From Chryseobacterium sp. 18061 (GTDB taxonomy: Bacteria > Pseudomonadota > Gammaproteobacteria > Enterobacterales > Enterobacteriaceae), in the NCBI GenBank assembly GCA_902706205.1, contig CACSKA010000003.1, positions 490,852-554,851 on the forward strand: 64,000 nucleotides of DNA, given 5' to 3'. Made by a program: the position numbers and the translations under genes. This document shows, piece by piece, positions 27,430-36,614 of this stretch (positions are counted from its first letter, which is position 1; every line of letters starts with the position of its first letter). The notes beneath the pieces were generated by a model, which saw only the letters and a list, made by a program, of their open reading frames with translations, ran no database searches and was not told where the DNA came from.

Positions 27430-27589
27430 CGGTTCTCGGTATCATCGCTAAGCTGTTAATCAATCTCCATGAGGAGTCGTGCTGGAGCATCCACAAGATC
27501 ATCGCTTGAATAAGTAAAGCCTATGGCCGATTTATTGTGTTGCGAATTTGTTAAGTGGATAGTGATATCATTTTTCCACGGAGACCAAC

Positions 27590-28117
27590 ATGACCTCGCC
27601 ACTGCGCATTTTTCCGCTTTCCCATCACGATATTCTGCAACGCCTGCCTGAACTGAGCGACATTCTGGTCGACAGCGTGAACGGCGGGGCGTCTGTCAGT
27701 TTTATGCTGCCATTTCACCCCGATAAAGCGGTGGCATTCTGGCAAAAAGTCGCCCACAGCGTGGCGGCGAATGAGCGTGTCGTTCTTGCAGCAGAGCTGG
27801 CCGACGGTACTTTGGTCGGAACGGTCCAGCTGATCACTGATTTGCCGGAAAACCAACCACATCGCGCGGAAGTGGCGAAGTTGTTAGTCCACTCTCGTGG
27901 CCGCCATCAGGGTATCGCGCGACGGTTAATGTCCGTCCTGGAACGGGAAGCTGTCGCTCAGGGTAAATCGGTTCTGGTACTCGACACCGCATCGGGAAGC
28001 GGCGCAGAAGGCTTCTATCAGCAGTGCGGCTGGCAAAAGGCCGGAGAGATCCCACGCTATGCGCTGATGCCTGACGGTGAAATGACGGCAACGTCGGTGT
28101 ATTACAAATTTGTATAA
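27590..28117 (+). CDS. GNAT family N-acetyltransferase
   Basis: 175 residues. Acetyl-CoA loop 'KLLVHSRGRHQGIARRLMSVLE', then 'VLVLDTASGSGAEGFYQQCGWQKAGEIPRYALMPDGE', a tail typical of small-molecule or antibiotic acetyltransferases. GGAG lies ahead of the ATG. Substrate unknown. Confidence 0.88.
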   Translation: MTSPLRIFPLSHHDILQRLPELSDILVDSVNGGASVSFMLPFHPDKAVAFWQKVAHSVAANERVVLAAELADGTLVGTVQLITDLPENQPHRAEVAKLLVHSRGRHQGIARRLMSVLEREAVAQGKSVLVLDTASGSGAEGFYQQCGWQKAGEIPRYALMPDGEMTATSVYYKFV

Positions 28118-28180
28118 ACCGCGTAAAAAGCAGCGTCCGGTTTGATCAAAACAGGGTTTCCTGGTTTTAAAGTCTGATAA

Positions 28181-28197
28181 GTTATTAGACCAATAAC
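28181..28197. promoter_or_regulatory. palindrome upstream of uxaB, possible ExuR/UxuR-type operator
   Basis: GTTATT-AGACC-AATAAC, about 37 bases before the uxaB start. It only partly resembles the ExuR/UxuR consensus (ATTGGTATACCAAT), so the regulator assignment is weak even though uxaB belongs to that regulon in E. coli. Confidence 0.3.
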
Positions 28198-28233
28198 GCA
28201 GGCTGTATGACCAATCAATAAGGGAAACCCATT

Positions 28234-29685
28234 GTGAAAACATTAAACCGCCGCGATTTTCCCGGCGCTCAGTACCCTGAACGCATCATTCAGTTCGGAG
28301 AAGGTAACTTTCTTCGGGCTTTTGTCGACTGGCAAATTGATCTCCTGAACGAACACACCGACCTCAATTCCGGCGTGGTGATTGTGCGCCCAATCGACAG
28401 CGATTTTCCGCCGTCACTTAGCACTCAGGATGGCCTCTACACCACCATCATTCGTGGCCTGAACGAGCAGGGCGAAGCCGTCAGCGACGCGCGTCTGATT
28501 CGTTCCGTTAACCGTGAAATCAGCGCCTACGCCGATTATCAGGAATTCCTGAAACTGGCGCACAATCCTGACATGCGCTTTGTGTTCTCCAACACCACCG
28601 AAGCGGGCATCTGCTATCACGCGGGCGACAAATTTGAAGATGCGCCAGCGGTGAGCTATCCGGCGAAATTGACGCGTCTGCTGTTCGAACGCTATAGCCA
28701 CTTCAATGGCGCTATGGATAAAGGCTGGGTCATCATTCCGTGTGAGCTGATTGATTATAATGGCGATGCCTTGCGTGAACTGGTCCTGCGCTATGCACAG
28801 GAATGGGCGTTACCAGCAGAATTTTTGGTCTGGCTGAATACCGCCAATGCATTCTGTTCCACGTTGGTTGACCGCATCGTGACCGGTTATCCGCGAGATG
28901 AAGCGGCAAATCTCGAAGCTGAGCTCGGTTATAAAGACGGATTCCTCGATACTGCCGAGCACTTCTACCTGTTCGTGATTCAGGGGCCAAAAACACTGGC
29001 CCGCGAGCTGCGTCTCGACCAACTTTCGCTCAATGTGCTGATTGTCGACGACATCAAACCGTATAAAGAACGTAAAGTGGCGATCCTCAACGGCGCGCAC
29101 ACCTCGCTGGTGCCGGTTGCGTATCAGGCCGGGCTGGATACCGTTGGTGAATCAATGAACGATGCTGACGTTTGCGCGTTTGTTGAGAAAGCGATTCATC
29201 AGGAAATCATTCCGGTTCTCGATTTACCGCGCGATGAGCTGGAGTCATTTGCCAGTGCGGTGACCGGGCGTTTCCGTAACCCGTACATCAAGCATCAGCT
29301 GCTGTCTATTTCGCTAAACGGAATGACTAAATTCCGCACACGTATTCTGCCACAGCTGCTGGCAGGGCAGGCATCGACTGGGAAACTGCCTCAACGACTG
29401 ACGTTTTCCCTGGCGGCACTGATTGCGTTTTATCGTGCTGAACGTAACGGTGAAAGCTATCCGGTGCAGGACGATGCGCACTGGATTGAACGCTATCAAC
29501 AGCTTTGGTCGCTGCATCACGATAAGCAAATCAGCACCACGTCGCTGGTTGAGTCCGTGCTGTCGGTGAAAGAGCATTGGGAGCAGGATCTGACGGAAGT
29601 GAAAGGGCTGGTTGAGCAGGTGACGCACGACCTTGATACCATACTGACGAAGGGTATGCGCGAAGCCGTTAAACCGCTTTGCTGA
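28234..29685 (+). CDS. uxaB: tagaturonate reductase (altronate oxidoreductase)
   Basis: 483 residues from a GTG, nearly identical to E. coli UxaB over '[41 protein letters not shown]' and '[25 protein letters not shown]', and ending '[10 protein letters not shown]'. It is a long-chain mannitol-dehydrogenase-like enzyme that reduces D-tagaturonate to D-altronate with NADH in galacturonate breakdown. Stands alone with its own terminator, as in E. coli. Confidence 0.96.
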   Translation: MKTLNRRDFPGAQYPERIIQFGEGNFLRAFVDWQIDLLNEHTDLNSGVVIVRPIDSDFPPSLSTQDGLYTTIIRGLNEQGEAVSDARLIRSVNREISAYADYQEFLKLAHNPDMRFVFSNTTEAGICYHAGDKFEDAPAVSYPAKLTRLLFERYSHFNGAMDKGWVIIPCELIDYNGDALRELVLRYAQEWALPAEFLVWLNTANAFCSTLVDRIVTGYPRDEAANLEAELGYKDGFLDTAEHFYLFVIQGPKTLARELRLDQLSLNVLIVDDIKPYKERKVAILNGAHTSLVPVAYQAGLDTVGESMNDADVCAFVEKAIHQEIIPVLDLPRDELESFASAVTGRFRNPYIKHQLLSISLNGMTKFRTRILPQLLAGQASTGKLPQRLTFSLAALIAFYRAERNGESYPVQDDAHWIERYQQLWSLHHDKQISTTSLVESVLSVKEHWEQDLTEVKGLVEQVTHDLDTILTKGMREAVKPLC

Positions 29686-29698
29686 TTGCCTGAAATTT

Positions 29699-29724
29699 GA
29701 CCCGGCCAGCGTGCCGGGTTGTTA
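29699..29724 (+). terminator. Rho-independent terminator of uxaB
   Basis: CCCGGC-CAGCGT-GCCGGG followed by TTGTTAAT, 15 bases after the uxaB stop. Confidence 0.75.
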
Positions 29725-29832
29725 ATAAACCTAATTAGTTACAACATACATAACTCCGATCTTAATAACGATACCTTTAACACCTCTGCGATTTTTGTCT
29801 TTCAGGGGATGAATGAGCCAAATGTCGCGAAT

Positions 29833-29857
29833 ATTCGGCTCTTATGATGAGCCGAAT
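29833..29857. repeat. GAGCCGAAT palindrome downstream of fic
   Basis: ATTCGGCTC-TTATGAT-GAGCCGAAT, perfect 9-base arms and a 7-base spacer. The same unit recurs upstream of fic with the same spacing. Extra half-sites lie nearby (GAGCCA at 29815, TCGGCTCA at 29870). It could end the fic transcript or bind the Fic protein's own HTH. Confidence 0.7.
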
Positions 29858-29874
29858 TGCCACTATTTATCGGC

Positions 29875-30996
29875 TCACGAAGGTTTGGTGATTTGATAAC
29901 GTGTGTTGCGCCCGCCGCCGGGCAGCTTTTCCAGCAAACCCTGTTCAAGCAAATACGCCAGATGACGCGTGGCGGTGGCTTTACTGACTTTGGCGACTTT
30001 TTGATACTGGCTGGCGCTGATCCCGTCGGCAAAGCCTGATTCACCGCCGTCAAGCAGGCGATTGATTACTTTCAGCTGTTCCACAGTGAGCGTCTGACGC
30101 ACCGAATCGTTGTGTTTCCAGTACCGGCTTTTCGCCAGCGTGCTGTCGATTCTGGCCAGTGCCGTATCCAGCGTCACATCGAGCGTTTGCAAAAACCACA
30201 ACACCCACTCGGTCACGTCCAGGCCGCCTTTTTGCGTCTGCTCCAGGATGCGATAGTAGTGATTCCGCCGTTCCAGAATCGACACCGACATCGCATACAG
30301 CCTGATGCTCTGGTTATCTGCCTGAGCCAGTGCCAGATCGGTCAGCGCACGTGTTAATCGCCCATTGCCGTCATCGTACGGATGCAGCGTAACGAACCAC
30401 AAATGCGCCACGGCCGCTCGCAGTATCGGGTCTGAAAGTGGGTCATCCTTGCTCTGATTGAACCATGCAATAAAGGCGTCCAGACGGGCGTCGAGTCCTT
30501 CGCGCGGCGGCGCTTCGAAATGCACCACCGGTTTATCCATACGGCCAGAGACGACCTGCATCGGTTCGCCGCCGCGCAATTCTCCCGCGTGAACGGCATG
30601 CATGGACCAAGGGTCATGTGGGAAAAGCCAGTGGTGCCACTGATTCAAACGGACCATAGACAGCGGTTCATGGCGATTGTCGATGGCATCAAGCATGATC
30701 GACGCCACGCCCTCAGAGCGCTCGGAGACAGGGAAAGGTGTTTCTTCATCGACGCCAAGACGGCGGGCGAGGGACGAGCGGACCGATTGGGCATTGAGCC
30801 GCTCGTCTTCAATGGCTGAAGACGCGAGTACATTCGACAGCAGCGCATCCAGTGTTTGCCGGTCTTCATCTTGCATTTCACTGCGGCCGATCAGCACGCC
30901 GGATTTACGCTGCAGCTGGCGCAGCAGCGGCAAAACGGTTTCATCCCGCCAGTGAAAAGCAGGCCAGTCCGGTTGTTGCCAGATCCATTGTGTCAT
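29875..30996 (-). CDS. Fic family protein with DUF4172 N-terminus and C-terminal HTH
   Basis: 373 residues from the ATG at 30996 with AGAGG upstream; a start at 31023 is possible but would lie in the operator. 'MTQWIWQQPDWPAFHWRDE' is DUF4172. A class-II-like inhibitory helix 'SSAIEDE' (S59, E63) precedes the Fic core 'HPYDDGNGR' (H205), which is complete, so AMP-transfer activity is expected when the helix is displaced. The end 'GISASQYQKVAKVSKATATRHLAYLLEQGLLEKLPGGGRNTRY' is a winged helix. Targets unknown. Palindromes on both sides suggest it is also a DNA-binding autoregulator. Confidence 0.88.
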   Translation of the reverse strand: MTQWIWQQPDWPAFHWRDETVLPLLRQLQRKSGVLIGRSEMQDEDRQTLDALLSNVLASSAIEDERLNAQSVRSSLARRLGVDEETPFPVSERSEGVASIMLDAIDNRHEPLSMVRLNQWHHWLFPHDPWSMHAVHAGELRGGEPMQVVSGRMDKPVVHFEAPPREGLDARLDAFIAWFNQSKDDPLSDPILRAAVAHLWFVTLHPYDDGNGRLTRALTDLALAQADNQSIRLYAMSVSILERRNHYYRILEQTQKGGLDVTEWVLWFLQTLDVTLDTALARIDSTLAKSRYWKHNDSVRQTLTVEQLKVINRLLDGGESGFADGISASQYQKVAKVSKATATRHLAYLLEQGLLEKLPGGGRNTRYQITKPS

Positions 30997-31006
30997 GATG
31001 ACCTCT

Positions 31007-31048
31007 GAGCCGAATAACATCATAATTGGCTCACATTATGAGCCGAAT
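31007..31048. promoter_or_regulatory. operator array upstream of fic
   Basis: ATTGGCTC-ACATTAT-GAGCCGAAT (31025-31048) plus another GAGCCGAAT at 31007-31015, just before the fic start. Same unit and 7-base spacer as the palindrome downstream of fic. Confidence 0.65.
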
Positions 31049-31168
31049 AGAGCGAAAAGTAAAACCACCACGTGTTATCGTTTTGTAGCGAAATATCGCA
31101 TTAAACTTGAAAGAGTGATTTGGATCACGTTAAATAACGCAGACTTCCTTTCTTACTGATAGTGACTC

Positions 31169-32083
31169 ATGATCCTCAGACCGACTGAACACTGGCTGCC
31201 CCGTATTTTTGTCTGGCACGGCGCGGTGTTACCCAAGATTTTCTCCCGACTGTTTCTCAATTTTCTGTTGTCAGTGGCGGTTATCATTCTGCTGCCCTGG
31301 TATACCTCGCTAGGCGTGAAGCTCACCGTCGCGCCGTTCAGTATTCTTGGCGTCGCCATCGCCATTTTCCTTGGTTTTCGTAATAACGCCTGTTATTCAC
31401 GTTACGTCGAAGCGCGCCAACTCTGGGGCCAGTTGATGATTGCCTCACGCTCGCTGCTGCGTGAAGTCAAAAACACGCTGCCGCCGGAAACGGATGTGAC
31501 GGCGTTTGTGCGTCTGCAAATCGCGTTTGCGCACTCGCTGCGTATGCAGTTACGTCGTTTACCGCAGGAAAAAACGCTGGAGAAATACCTGGCGCCAGAA
31601 CAGCTCGCACAGGTTTTAGCGGTACAGTCTCCCGCGAACCGAATTTTGCTGCTGATGGGCAACTGGCTGGCAGTACATCGACAGCAAGGTGCGCTATCGG
31701 ACATTATGTTCCACAGCCTCAATAATCGACTCAATGATATGTCGGGAGTGCTGGCAGGCTGCGAGCGCATTGCGGGCACGCCGGTGCCATTCGCTTATTC
31801 GTTGATCCTGCACCGAACGGTCTACATGTTCTGTATTATGCTGCCATTTGCACTGGTGAGTGACTTGCATTACATGACGCCGTTCATTTCGATGCTGATT
31901 TCTTATACCTTTATTTCCCTGGATGTTTTGGCGGAAGAGCTTGAAGAACCGTTCGGGGTGGAAAATAATGACCTGCCGTTGGACGCCATCAGCAATGCGA
32001 TCGAGATCGATCTGCTGCAAATGAATGATGAAAAAGACGTGCCAGCAAAAATGCTCCCCGATAAGTGCTATCAACTCACCTAA
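31169..32083 (+). CDS. yneE: bestrophin-family inner membrane protein YneE
   Basis: 304 residues. 'MILRPTEHWLPRIFVWHGAVLPKIFSRLFLNFLLSVAVIILLPWY' and 'ILGVAIAIFLGFRNNACYSRYVEARQLWGQL' are typical of prokaryotic bestrophins (UPF0187), homologues of anion channels; 'DVLAEELEEPFGVENNDLPLDAI' is the conserved cytosolic segment. Between uxaB and tam as in E. coli. Confidence 0.92.
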   Translation: MILRPTEHWLPRIFVWHGAVLPKIFSRLFLNFLLSVAVIILLPWYTSLGVKLTVAPFSILGVAIAIFLGFRNNACYSRYVEARQLWGQLMIASRSLLREVKNTLPPETDVTAFVRLQIAFAHSLRMQLRRLPQEKTLEKYLAPEQLAQVLAVQSPANRILLLMGNWLAVHRQQGALSDIMFHSLNNRLNDMSGVLAGCERIAGTPVPFAYSLILHRTVYMFCIMLPFALVSDLHYMTPFISMLISYTFISLDVLAEELEEPFGVENNDLPLDAISNAIEIDLLQMNDEKDVPAKMLPDKCYQLT

Positions 32084-32094
32084 GGAAATCCGCA

Positions 32095-32535
32095 ATGGAC
32101 GTTTTGATTCGTGACATTCAACCCCAGGACAAAGCCCAGTGGCGCACCCTGTGGAATGGCTATAACGCCTTTTACCAGTCAAATGTCCGTGAATCCGTGA
32201 CGGAGAAAACCTGGCAGCGGATGATGAACGAACAATCTCCGATTTACGGGCGCGTTGCGGTCGTTAACGGTGACGTTGTGGGTTTCACGCACAGCGTTTT
32301 GCATGAAGGGACGTGGGAATTATCCACCGTTTGCTATTTGGAGGACCTTTTTGTGGCACCAGAAATGCGTGGTCACGGCATTGCCCGCCAACTGATTCAG
32401 GCGTTGGTTGATGAAGGTAAAAAGAAGAACTGGTCGCGCCTTTACTGGCACACTGCTACCGATAATCCGGCCCGTAAACTGTATGACGAGTTCACCGATG
32501 TGGAAGGATTTGTACTTTATCGGATGAATCTGTAA
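32095..32535 (+). CDS. GNAT family N-acetyltransferase
   Basis: 146 residues from the ATG at 32095, 11 bases after the yneE stop with AAGGAAA between, so probably co-transcribed with yneE. Acetyl-CoA loop 'DLFVAPEMRGHGIARQLIQALVDE' and tail 'WHTATDNPARKLYDEF'. Substrate unknown. Confidence 0.88.
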   Translation: MDVLIRDIQPQDKAQWRTLWNGYNAFYQSNVRESVTEKTWQRMMNEQSPIYGRVAVVNGDVVGFTHSVLHEGTWELSTVCYLEDLFVAPEMRGHGIARQLIQALVDEGKKKNWSRLYWHTATDNPARKLYDEFTDVEGFVLYRMNL

Positions 32536-32603
32536 CCGTAGAGGGTAAGAAATCATTAAGATTTTCCCAGTAACATGGCCATCGAGCCAACAGGAGAATC
32601 ATC

Positions 32604-32702
32604 ATGGAAAAGAAAATTGAGACCGCCGTGAACATTATTATTTTTGTTTCCTTGTTCGCGACGGCCTGGGATCTCTCTTTATTCCGCGACTTCAGCTGGT
32701 AA
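32604..32702 (+). CDS. 32-residue predicted single-pass membrane peptide
   Basis: ATG with AGGAG eight bases upstream; sequence begins [18 protein letters not shown] and ends [11 protein letters not shown] charged start, one hydrophobic stretch (about residues 9-22) and a short tail are the pattern of enterobacterial small membrane proteins. It follows the GNAT gene by 68 bases, and its last 11 bases overlap the tam stop on the other strand. I do not recognise a named family. Confidence 0.6.
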   Translation: MEKKIETAVNIIIFVSLFATAWDLSLFRDFSW

Positions 32703-33453
32703 CGCGGCGAGCAATAATAAAAAGACGTGGGAACGCCAGCAGGATTTGTCCGTTTTGCTGGCGTGGGTAATGCACTTCCAGTAATTGCAGATAACGACTC
32801 AGAAACGCCTGCTGGCTGACGCTATCCTGATCCTGCAAGAAAGGGCGCAAGCCGGTGGCGCTCAGCCATTCAACGATAGCTTGATGCGACGCCATTGGAT
32901 GGAAATAAGTCGTTCGCCAGATATCCACTTCACAACCGCTACCGCTCAATAAATCGTAATAACTCTGCACGCTTTCAAGCGGAATGCGTCCGTGCGTCGG
33001 ATGCCCAAGCTCGGCGGCGACCTGGCGCATTGAGGCATGTGACGGCTCCTGCCAGTTGTCTGGCATTTGCACCGCTAATACGCCATCTTTTGCCAGCAAC
33101 GAGGCCAAATGCGGAAACAGCGCTGAATGTCCGGACACCCATTGCAGCGACGCGTTAGCATACAGCACGTCCAGCGGTTGTTCGGGCTGCCATGCGCCAA
33201 TATCGGCATTCACAAACTGACAATCCGGCAGCGTTTTTTGCGCTTTATCCAGCATTGCCGGGGAATTATCCACGCCGGTAATTGCGGCATCTGGCCACGC
33301 GGCACGTAGCAGCTCGGTGCTGTTACCCGGACCGCAGCCCAAATCGGCAATGTATTTTGCTGAAGGTTTGGCAATGCGGGCGAGAAGCTCTGCCGCAGGG
33401 CGGGTACGCTCTGATGCAAACTGCAAATACAACGACGGGTTCCAGTCAGCCAT
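32692..33453 (-). CDS. tam: trans-aconitate 2-methyltransferase
   Basis: 253 residues: '[27 protein letters not shown]' and SAM motif '[15 protein letters not shown]' match E. coli Tam throughout. Methylates trans-aconitate, a spontaneous inhibitor of the TCA cycle, using SAM. Last gene of the block shared with E. coli; the accessory sugar cluster begins beyond it. Confidence 0.94.
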   Translation of the reverse strand: MADWNPSLYLQFASERTRPAAELLARIAKPSAKYIADLGCGPGNSTELLRAAWPDAAITGVDNSPAMLDKAQKTLPDCQFVNADIGAWQPEQPLDVLYANASLQWVSGHSALFPHLASLLAKDGVLAVQMPDNWQEPSHASMRQVAAELGHPTHGRIPLESVQSYYDLLSGSGCEVDIWRTTYFHPMASHQAIVEWLSATGLRPFLQDQDSVSQQAFLSRYLQLLEVHYPRQQNGQILLAFPRLFIIARRVTS

Positions 33454-33649
33454 GTATGATTCCTTAGCGTGGTTTCAAAGGCTTACAGCATAGCGCAGGC
33501 CGTGTGATTAAACCGAAAGCGCCAGCCATTTTTCGTTATAACAATTAAGCGCAAAGGCCTGTTACACATCTTCCAGTCAGATTCGCTATGCCCTGAGCCA
33601 CATAGTTGTCATCTCAAATCTCAGTTTATAAACTTCATTTTTATCATAT

Positions 33650-35338
33650 TCATCGTATATCAAACCACGCATCGCTAAAGTTGACCCATCCTAATTCGTT
33701 ACTGAAAGCAGAGTTATGGCGAATTTGTTCATGGTCAACACGATGGTAAACCAACGGAATAAACCAGCGTGAAAAGGTGAACTGACGCACCAACTGTTCT
33801 AGCGCTTTCTCACAAGAGATATCACCGTTGCGTATTTCTTTTGCCACCAGGTTTTTTTCTTTATTCCAGCCGTTTCCGCATCGTTCCAGAATAGGATCAG
33901 ACTGAAGCCAGTTGTTCAGTGAACAATCGTTGGCATCATCCAGAACAAAATTGGTTAGCCATAAATCAATATTCGCTGGCGGCGAGCTAAAGAACGCCTG
34001 AAACGAACGAGTGACAACCCGGCATTTAATTCCGTAGCGCTCAAGAATGCTAACGATCCCTTCCGCGTGCTTTTCCAGTTCAGGTTGTTCGAACGTGGCA
34101 AGCGTCAGCTCGCGGTACATTTTATGACGGATCGGCGGGACGATATCCAGGATACGGTGATACCAACCGGGTATAAGCCCTTGCGCCACGGAGAGGGCAA
34201 GGTTCATTTTTTTACGATGTGACGAATTTTTGAGAATATCCACTGGCTGAAGGACATGATTAAGAAAGACCCGGTCTTCTTCCTCAGCAAATCGTCCGTT
34301 CCCGTCAACGACCAGAAAGCACGAACCACGCTCAATTCTTGCTTCTGAAAATTCTGTTTCCCTGCTGCTCATTCCTTGATAGAAGACCTGAATTCGACCC
34401 ATATCGAGAATGTCAGACTCGATGCGCATAATGTTGACTTCATCGATAACTGGCCTGAGGCCGTGATACCAGGGATTGACCTTCATGACCAGATTAAAAT
34501 CATCATGACTTTTAACCATCCAGTGTCCTGAAAACATAACTTTCCCTTTAGTCATCCCGTAAATCAAAGCTGAGGTATGTGAAAGCAAATCTGCAAAATG
34601 GACATCCGGGCTTTTCAGGGTAAATCTAAGTCTTTGTTTATCAATCGTCTGTATCTTTACTATCCCGGAATAAATACGTGAAAACACGGGTGACCGGCAC
34701 ATAGCATTGAGGCATTTCTCAATGTCTGATGCCTGAAGAGGTGAACCATCAGAGAATTTCAGTCCTGACCTCAAATAGAAGTCCCATTGTGTCGCAGTGT
34801 CATTCTTGACCCAGTGATGCGCCAGATCAGGAACAACTCTCTTTAACTCATCGTCATAACGAGTAAGCCCTGAGAAGCATTGTCTCATCAAATGCCGCTC
34901 AGTTCGTCGTTGGGGCTTCCAGGGCTCAAGTCTGTCCAGGCTCCGGTACCAGGGGACGCGAACAATTTTACACTCCCCCTCAATCACCGTTCCCAGATGT
35001 TGATAAATCTGATTTTCCAGCTCGGCGGTATCCCCTTCGACAAGGGTCAGCATTTCAGCCAGTCTGCCGCTTTCAAGCATTTCCCTGATCTCGCTCTGTG
35101 AGATTTGCTCAGATGAACGCAGAAAAACAAGCCGGGACTGCTTGCCACGTCCCGAGGCCGGTAACCACTGAATCCAGCCGTGATCTGCCATTTCCGTCAA
35201 TACCAGTCTGACATTGCGCGATGTACAGCCCAGAACCTCAGCGATATCAGACACCTTCACAAAGACATCTTTTTCAGGATGGAACCTCCGTTGTAGGCGA
35301 ATGTAGAGGTCGTTCAGTCTGGATGATTTAATTGACAT
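33650..35338 (-). CDS. SgrR-family transcriptional regulator
   Basis: 562 residues. N-terminal winged HTH 'LNDLYIRLQRRF...VSDIAEVLGCTSRNVRLVLTEMADHGWIQWLPASGRGKQSRLVF' is the SgrR_N fold; the C-terminal part is a solute-binding-protein-like (SBP_bac_5) domain ('VVPDLAHHWVKNDTATQWDFYLRSGLKFSDGSPLQASDIE'). Length equals SgrR, but it is a paralogue: no sgrS/sgrT context and a different neighbour. Divergent from the dehydrogenase operon at 35538 with a perfect CRP palindrome between, so it probably senses a sugar or sugar phosphate and controls that operon. Confidence 0.85.
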   Translation of the reverse strand: MSIKSSRLNDLYIRLQRRFHPEKDVFVKVSDIAEVLGCTSRNVRLVLTEMADHGWIQWLPASGRGKQSRLVFLRSSEQISQSEIREMLESGRLAEMLTLVEGDTAELENQIYQHLGTVIEGECKIVRVPWYRSLDRLEPWKPQRRTERHLMRQCFSGLTRYDDELKRVVPDLAHHWVKNDTATQWDFYLRSGLKFSDGSPLQASDIEKCLNAMCRSPVFSRIYSGIVKIQTIDKQRLRFTLKSPDVHFADLLSHTSALIYGMTKGKVMFSGHWMVKSHDDFNLVMKVNPWYHGLRPVIDEVNIMRIESDILDMGRIQVFYQGMSSRETEFSEARIERGSCFLVVDGNGRFAEEEDRVFLNHVLQPVDILKNSSHRKKMNLALSVAQGLIPGWYHRILDIVPPIRHKMYRELTLATFEQPELEKHAEGIVSILERYGIKCRVVTRSFQAFFSSPPANIDLWLTNFVLDDANDCSLNNWLQSDPILERCGNGWNKEKNLVAKEIRNGDISCEKALEQLVRQFTFSRWFIPLVYHRVDHEQIRHNSAFSNELGWVNFSDAWFDIR

Positions 35339-35377
35339 GAAATTTCCGGGTTTATTTGCTGTTCATAAGGACTTTTT

Positions 35378-35393
35378 GTGATTCGAATCACAT
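35378..35393. promoter_or_regulatory. CRP site between the SgrR-like gene and the sugar operon
   Basis: TGTGA-TTCGAA-TCACA, a perfect CRP palindrome with the canonical 6-base spacer. It is 40 bases upstream of the SgrR-like start and 145 upstream of the dehydrogenase start at 35538. Confidence 0.75.
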
Positions 35394-35537
35394 TAAATAC
35401 ACTTTCTGAAATAAAGGAGGAAGCATATCGGAATGATTTTTTCAGTTTTCCTTATTTATGGCAAGCCAATAATAGGTGCATCCGGATACGACCAGTATGG
35501 GGTATCTGAAAATGGTCACTTTATTGAGGTAAGCGAA

Positions 35538-36614
35538 ATGACAGTTGAACAGAAAAAATTACGCGTAGGTGTTCTGGGCTGCGGTCCAATCTCTCAGGCA
35601 GGGCATTTTGAAGCCTGTTCAAAAGCCAGTAACGCAGAGCTTTACGCTATCTGCGACAGCGCAGATGAGTTGCGTAGCCGTATGCAGGCAATCTGGCAGC
35701 CGACGGTCGCTTATGCTGACTATCAGCAAATGCTGGATGACGAGAACGTCGATGCCGTCATTATTGCAACCGCAGACGCCTTCCATATTCAACTGGCGAT
35801 GATGGCGATTAACGCAGGTAAACATGTCCTGTGTGAAAAACCGCTCGGTATCACCATTGACGAATGTGAAGAATTGGTTGAAGCGGTCAATAAAACCGAC
35901 CGACTCTTCCAGCTTGGGCACATGAAACGCTTCGACGGTGGAATCCAGGCTGCGCGTGATTTTATCCAGACGGAAATGGGGCAACTGGTCGCTTATAAAG
36001 GCTGGTACTGCGATAACAGCCAGCGCTACCTGACCATTAATGCCGTTCAGCCGCAAGTGATTCTGAGCGACTCTAAACGTAAACCGAAAATCGCGCCAAA
36101 GGCCGATCTTCAGCAATACAATCTGTTGTCACATGGCAGCCACTTGCTGGATACGGCGATGCACCTGGCGGGTGATATTACCGAAATTGAATCCCATTAC
36201 CTCAAACGCGCAGGTCATCAATGCTGGCTAATGAGTGTTGCCTTTGCTGACGGTACCCTGGGTCAGCTCGATTTGACGCTGGGTGTTCATATGGACTGGC
36301 ATGAAGGTTTCCAGATTTATGGGGAAAATGGCAGTGTTGTCGGCAAAACCTATAACCCATGGTTCTATAAATCCAGCGACGTAGAAATCTTCAGCAAAGC
36401 GACCGGGAACTTCACCCGTCCTCTGGCAGCTGATGGTCAGTTCTACCGCCGCCAACTCGAAGCCTTTGCAGACTCGATTTTGAACGAAACGCCAATCATC
36501 CGCGCAGCGACCCTGGAAGAAGGGTTGCGTACAGTGAGAACCATGGTGGCTATCCAGGAATCAACACGAACCGGTAAATCTGTACGTGTTGCTGATGCAA
36601 GAGGGTCCGTGTAA
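35538..36614 (+). CDS. Gfo/Idh/MocA family oxidoreductase
   Basis: 358 residues from the ATG at 35538, with GAGG upstream and the NAD(P) site 'LRVGVLGCGPISQAGHF' beginning as usual near residue 8. An in-frame ATG at 35433 would add 35 residues and has AAAGGAGG 12 bases ahead, so it cannot be fully excluded. 'HVLCEKPLG' holds the family lysine (EKP); 'LSHGSHLLDTAMHLAGDI' holds the catalytic-region histidine. Oxidises or reduces a sugar or polyol hydroxyl. Overlaps the next gene (TAATG). Confidence 0.87.
   Translation: MTVEQKKLRVGVLGCGPISQAGHFEACSKASNAELYAICDSADELRSRMQAIWQPTVAYADYQQMLDDENVDAVIIATADAFHIQLAMMAINAGKHVLCEKPLGITIDECEELVEAVNKTDRLFQLGHMKRFDGGIQAARDFIQTEMGQLVAYKGWYCDNSQRYLTINAVQPQVILSDSKRKPKIAPKADLQQYNLLSHGSHLLDTAMHLAGDITEIESHYLKRAGHQCWLMSVAFADGTLGQLDLTLGVHMDWHEGFQIYGENGSVVGKTYNPWFYKSSDVEIFSKATGNFTRPLAADGQFYRRQLEAFADSILNETPIIRAATLEEGLRTVRTMVAIQESTRTGKSVRVADARGSV

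Noticed and set aside
27455..27590. Short open frames between the second cyclase and the GNAT gene
   Set aside because: Fourteen codons at most with ribosome site; no hydrophobic or conserved pattern to support a real peptide.
33650..35338. Calling the regulator SgrR itself with an sgrS RNA beside it
   Set aside because: The divergent region contains a CRP site and leads to a dehydrogenase gene; no SgrT-like frame was noticed there. It is a paralogue.
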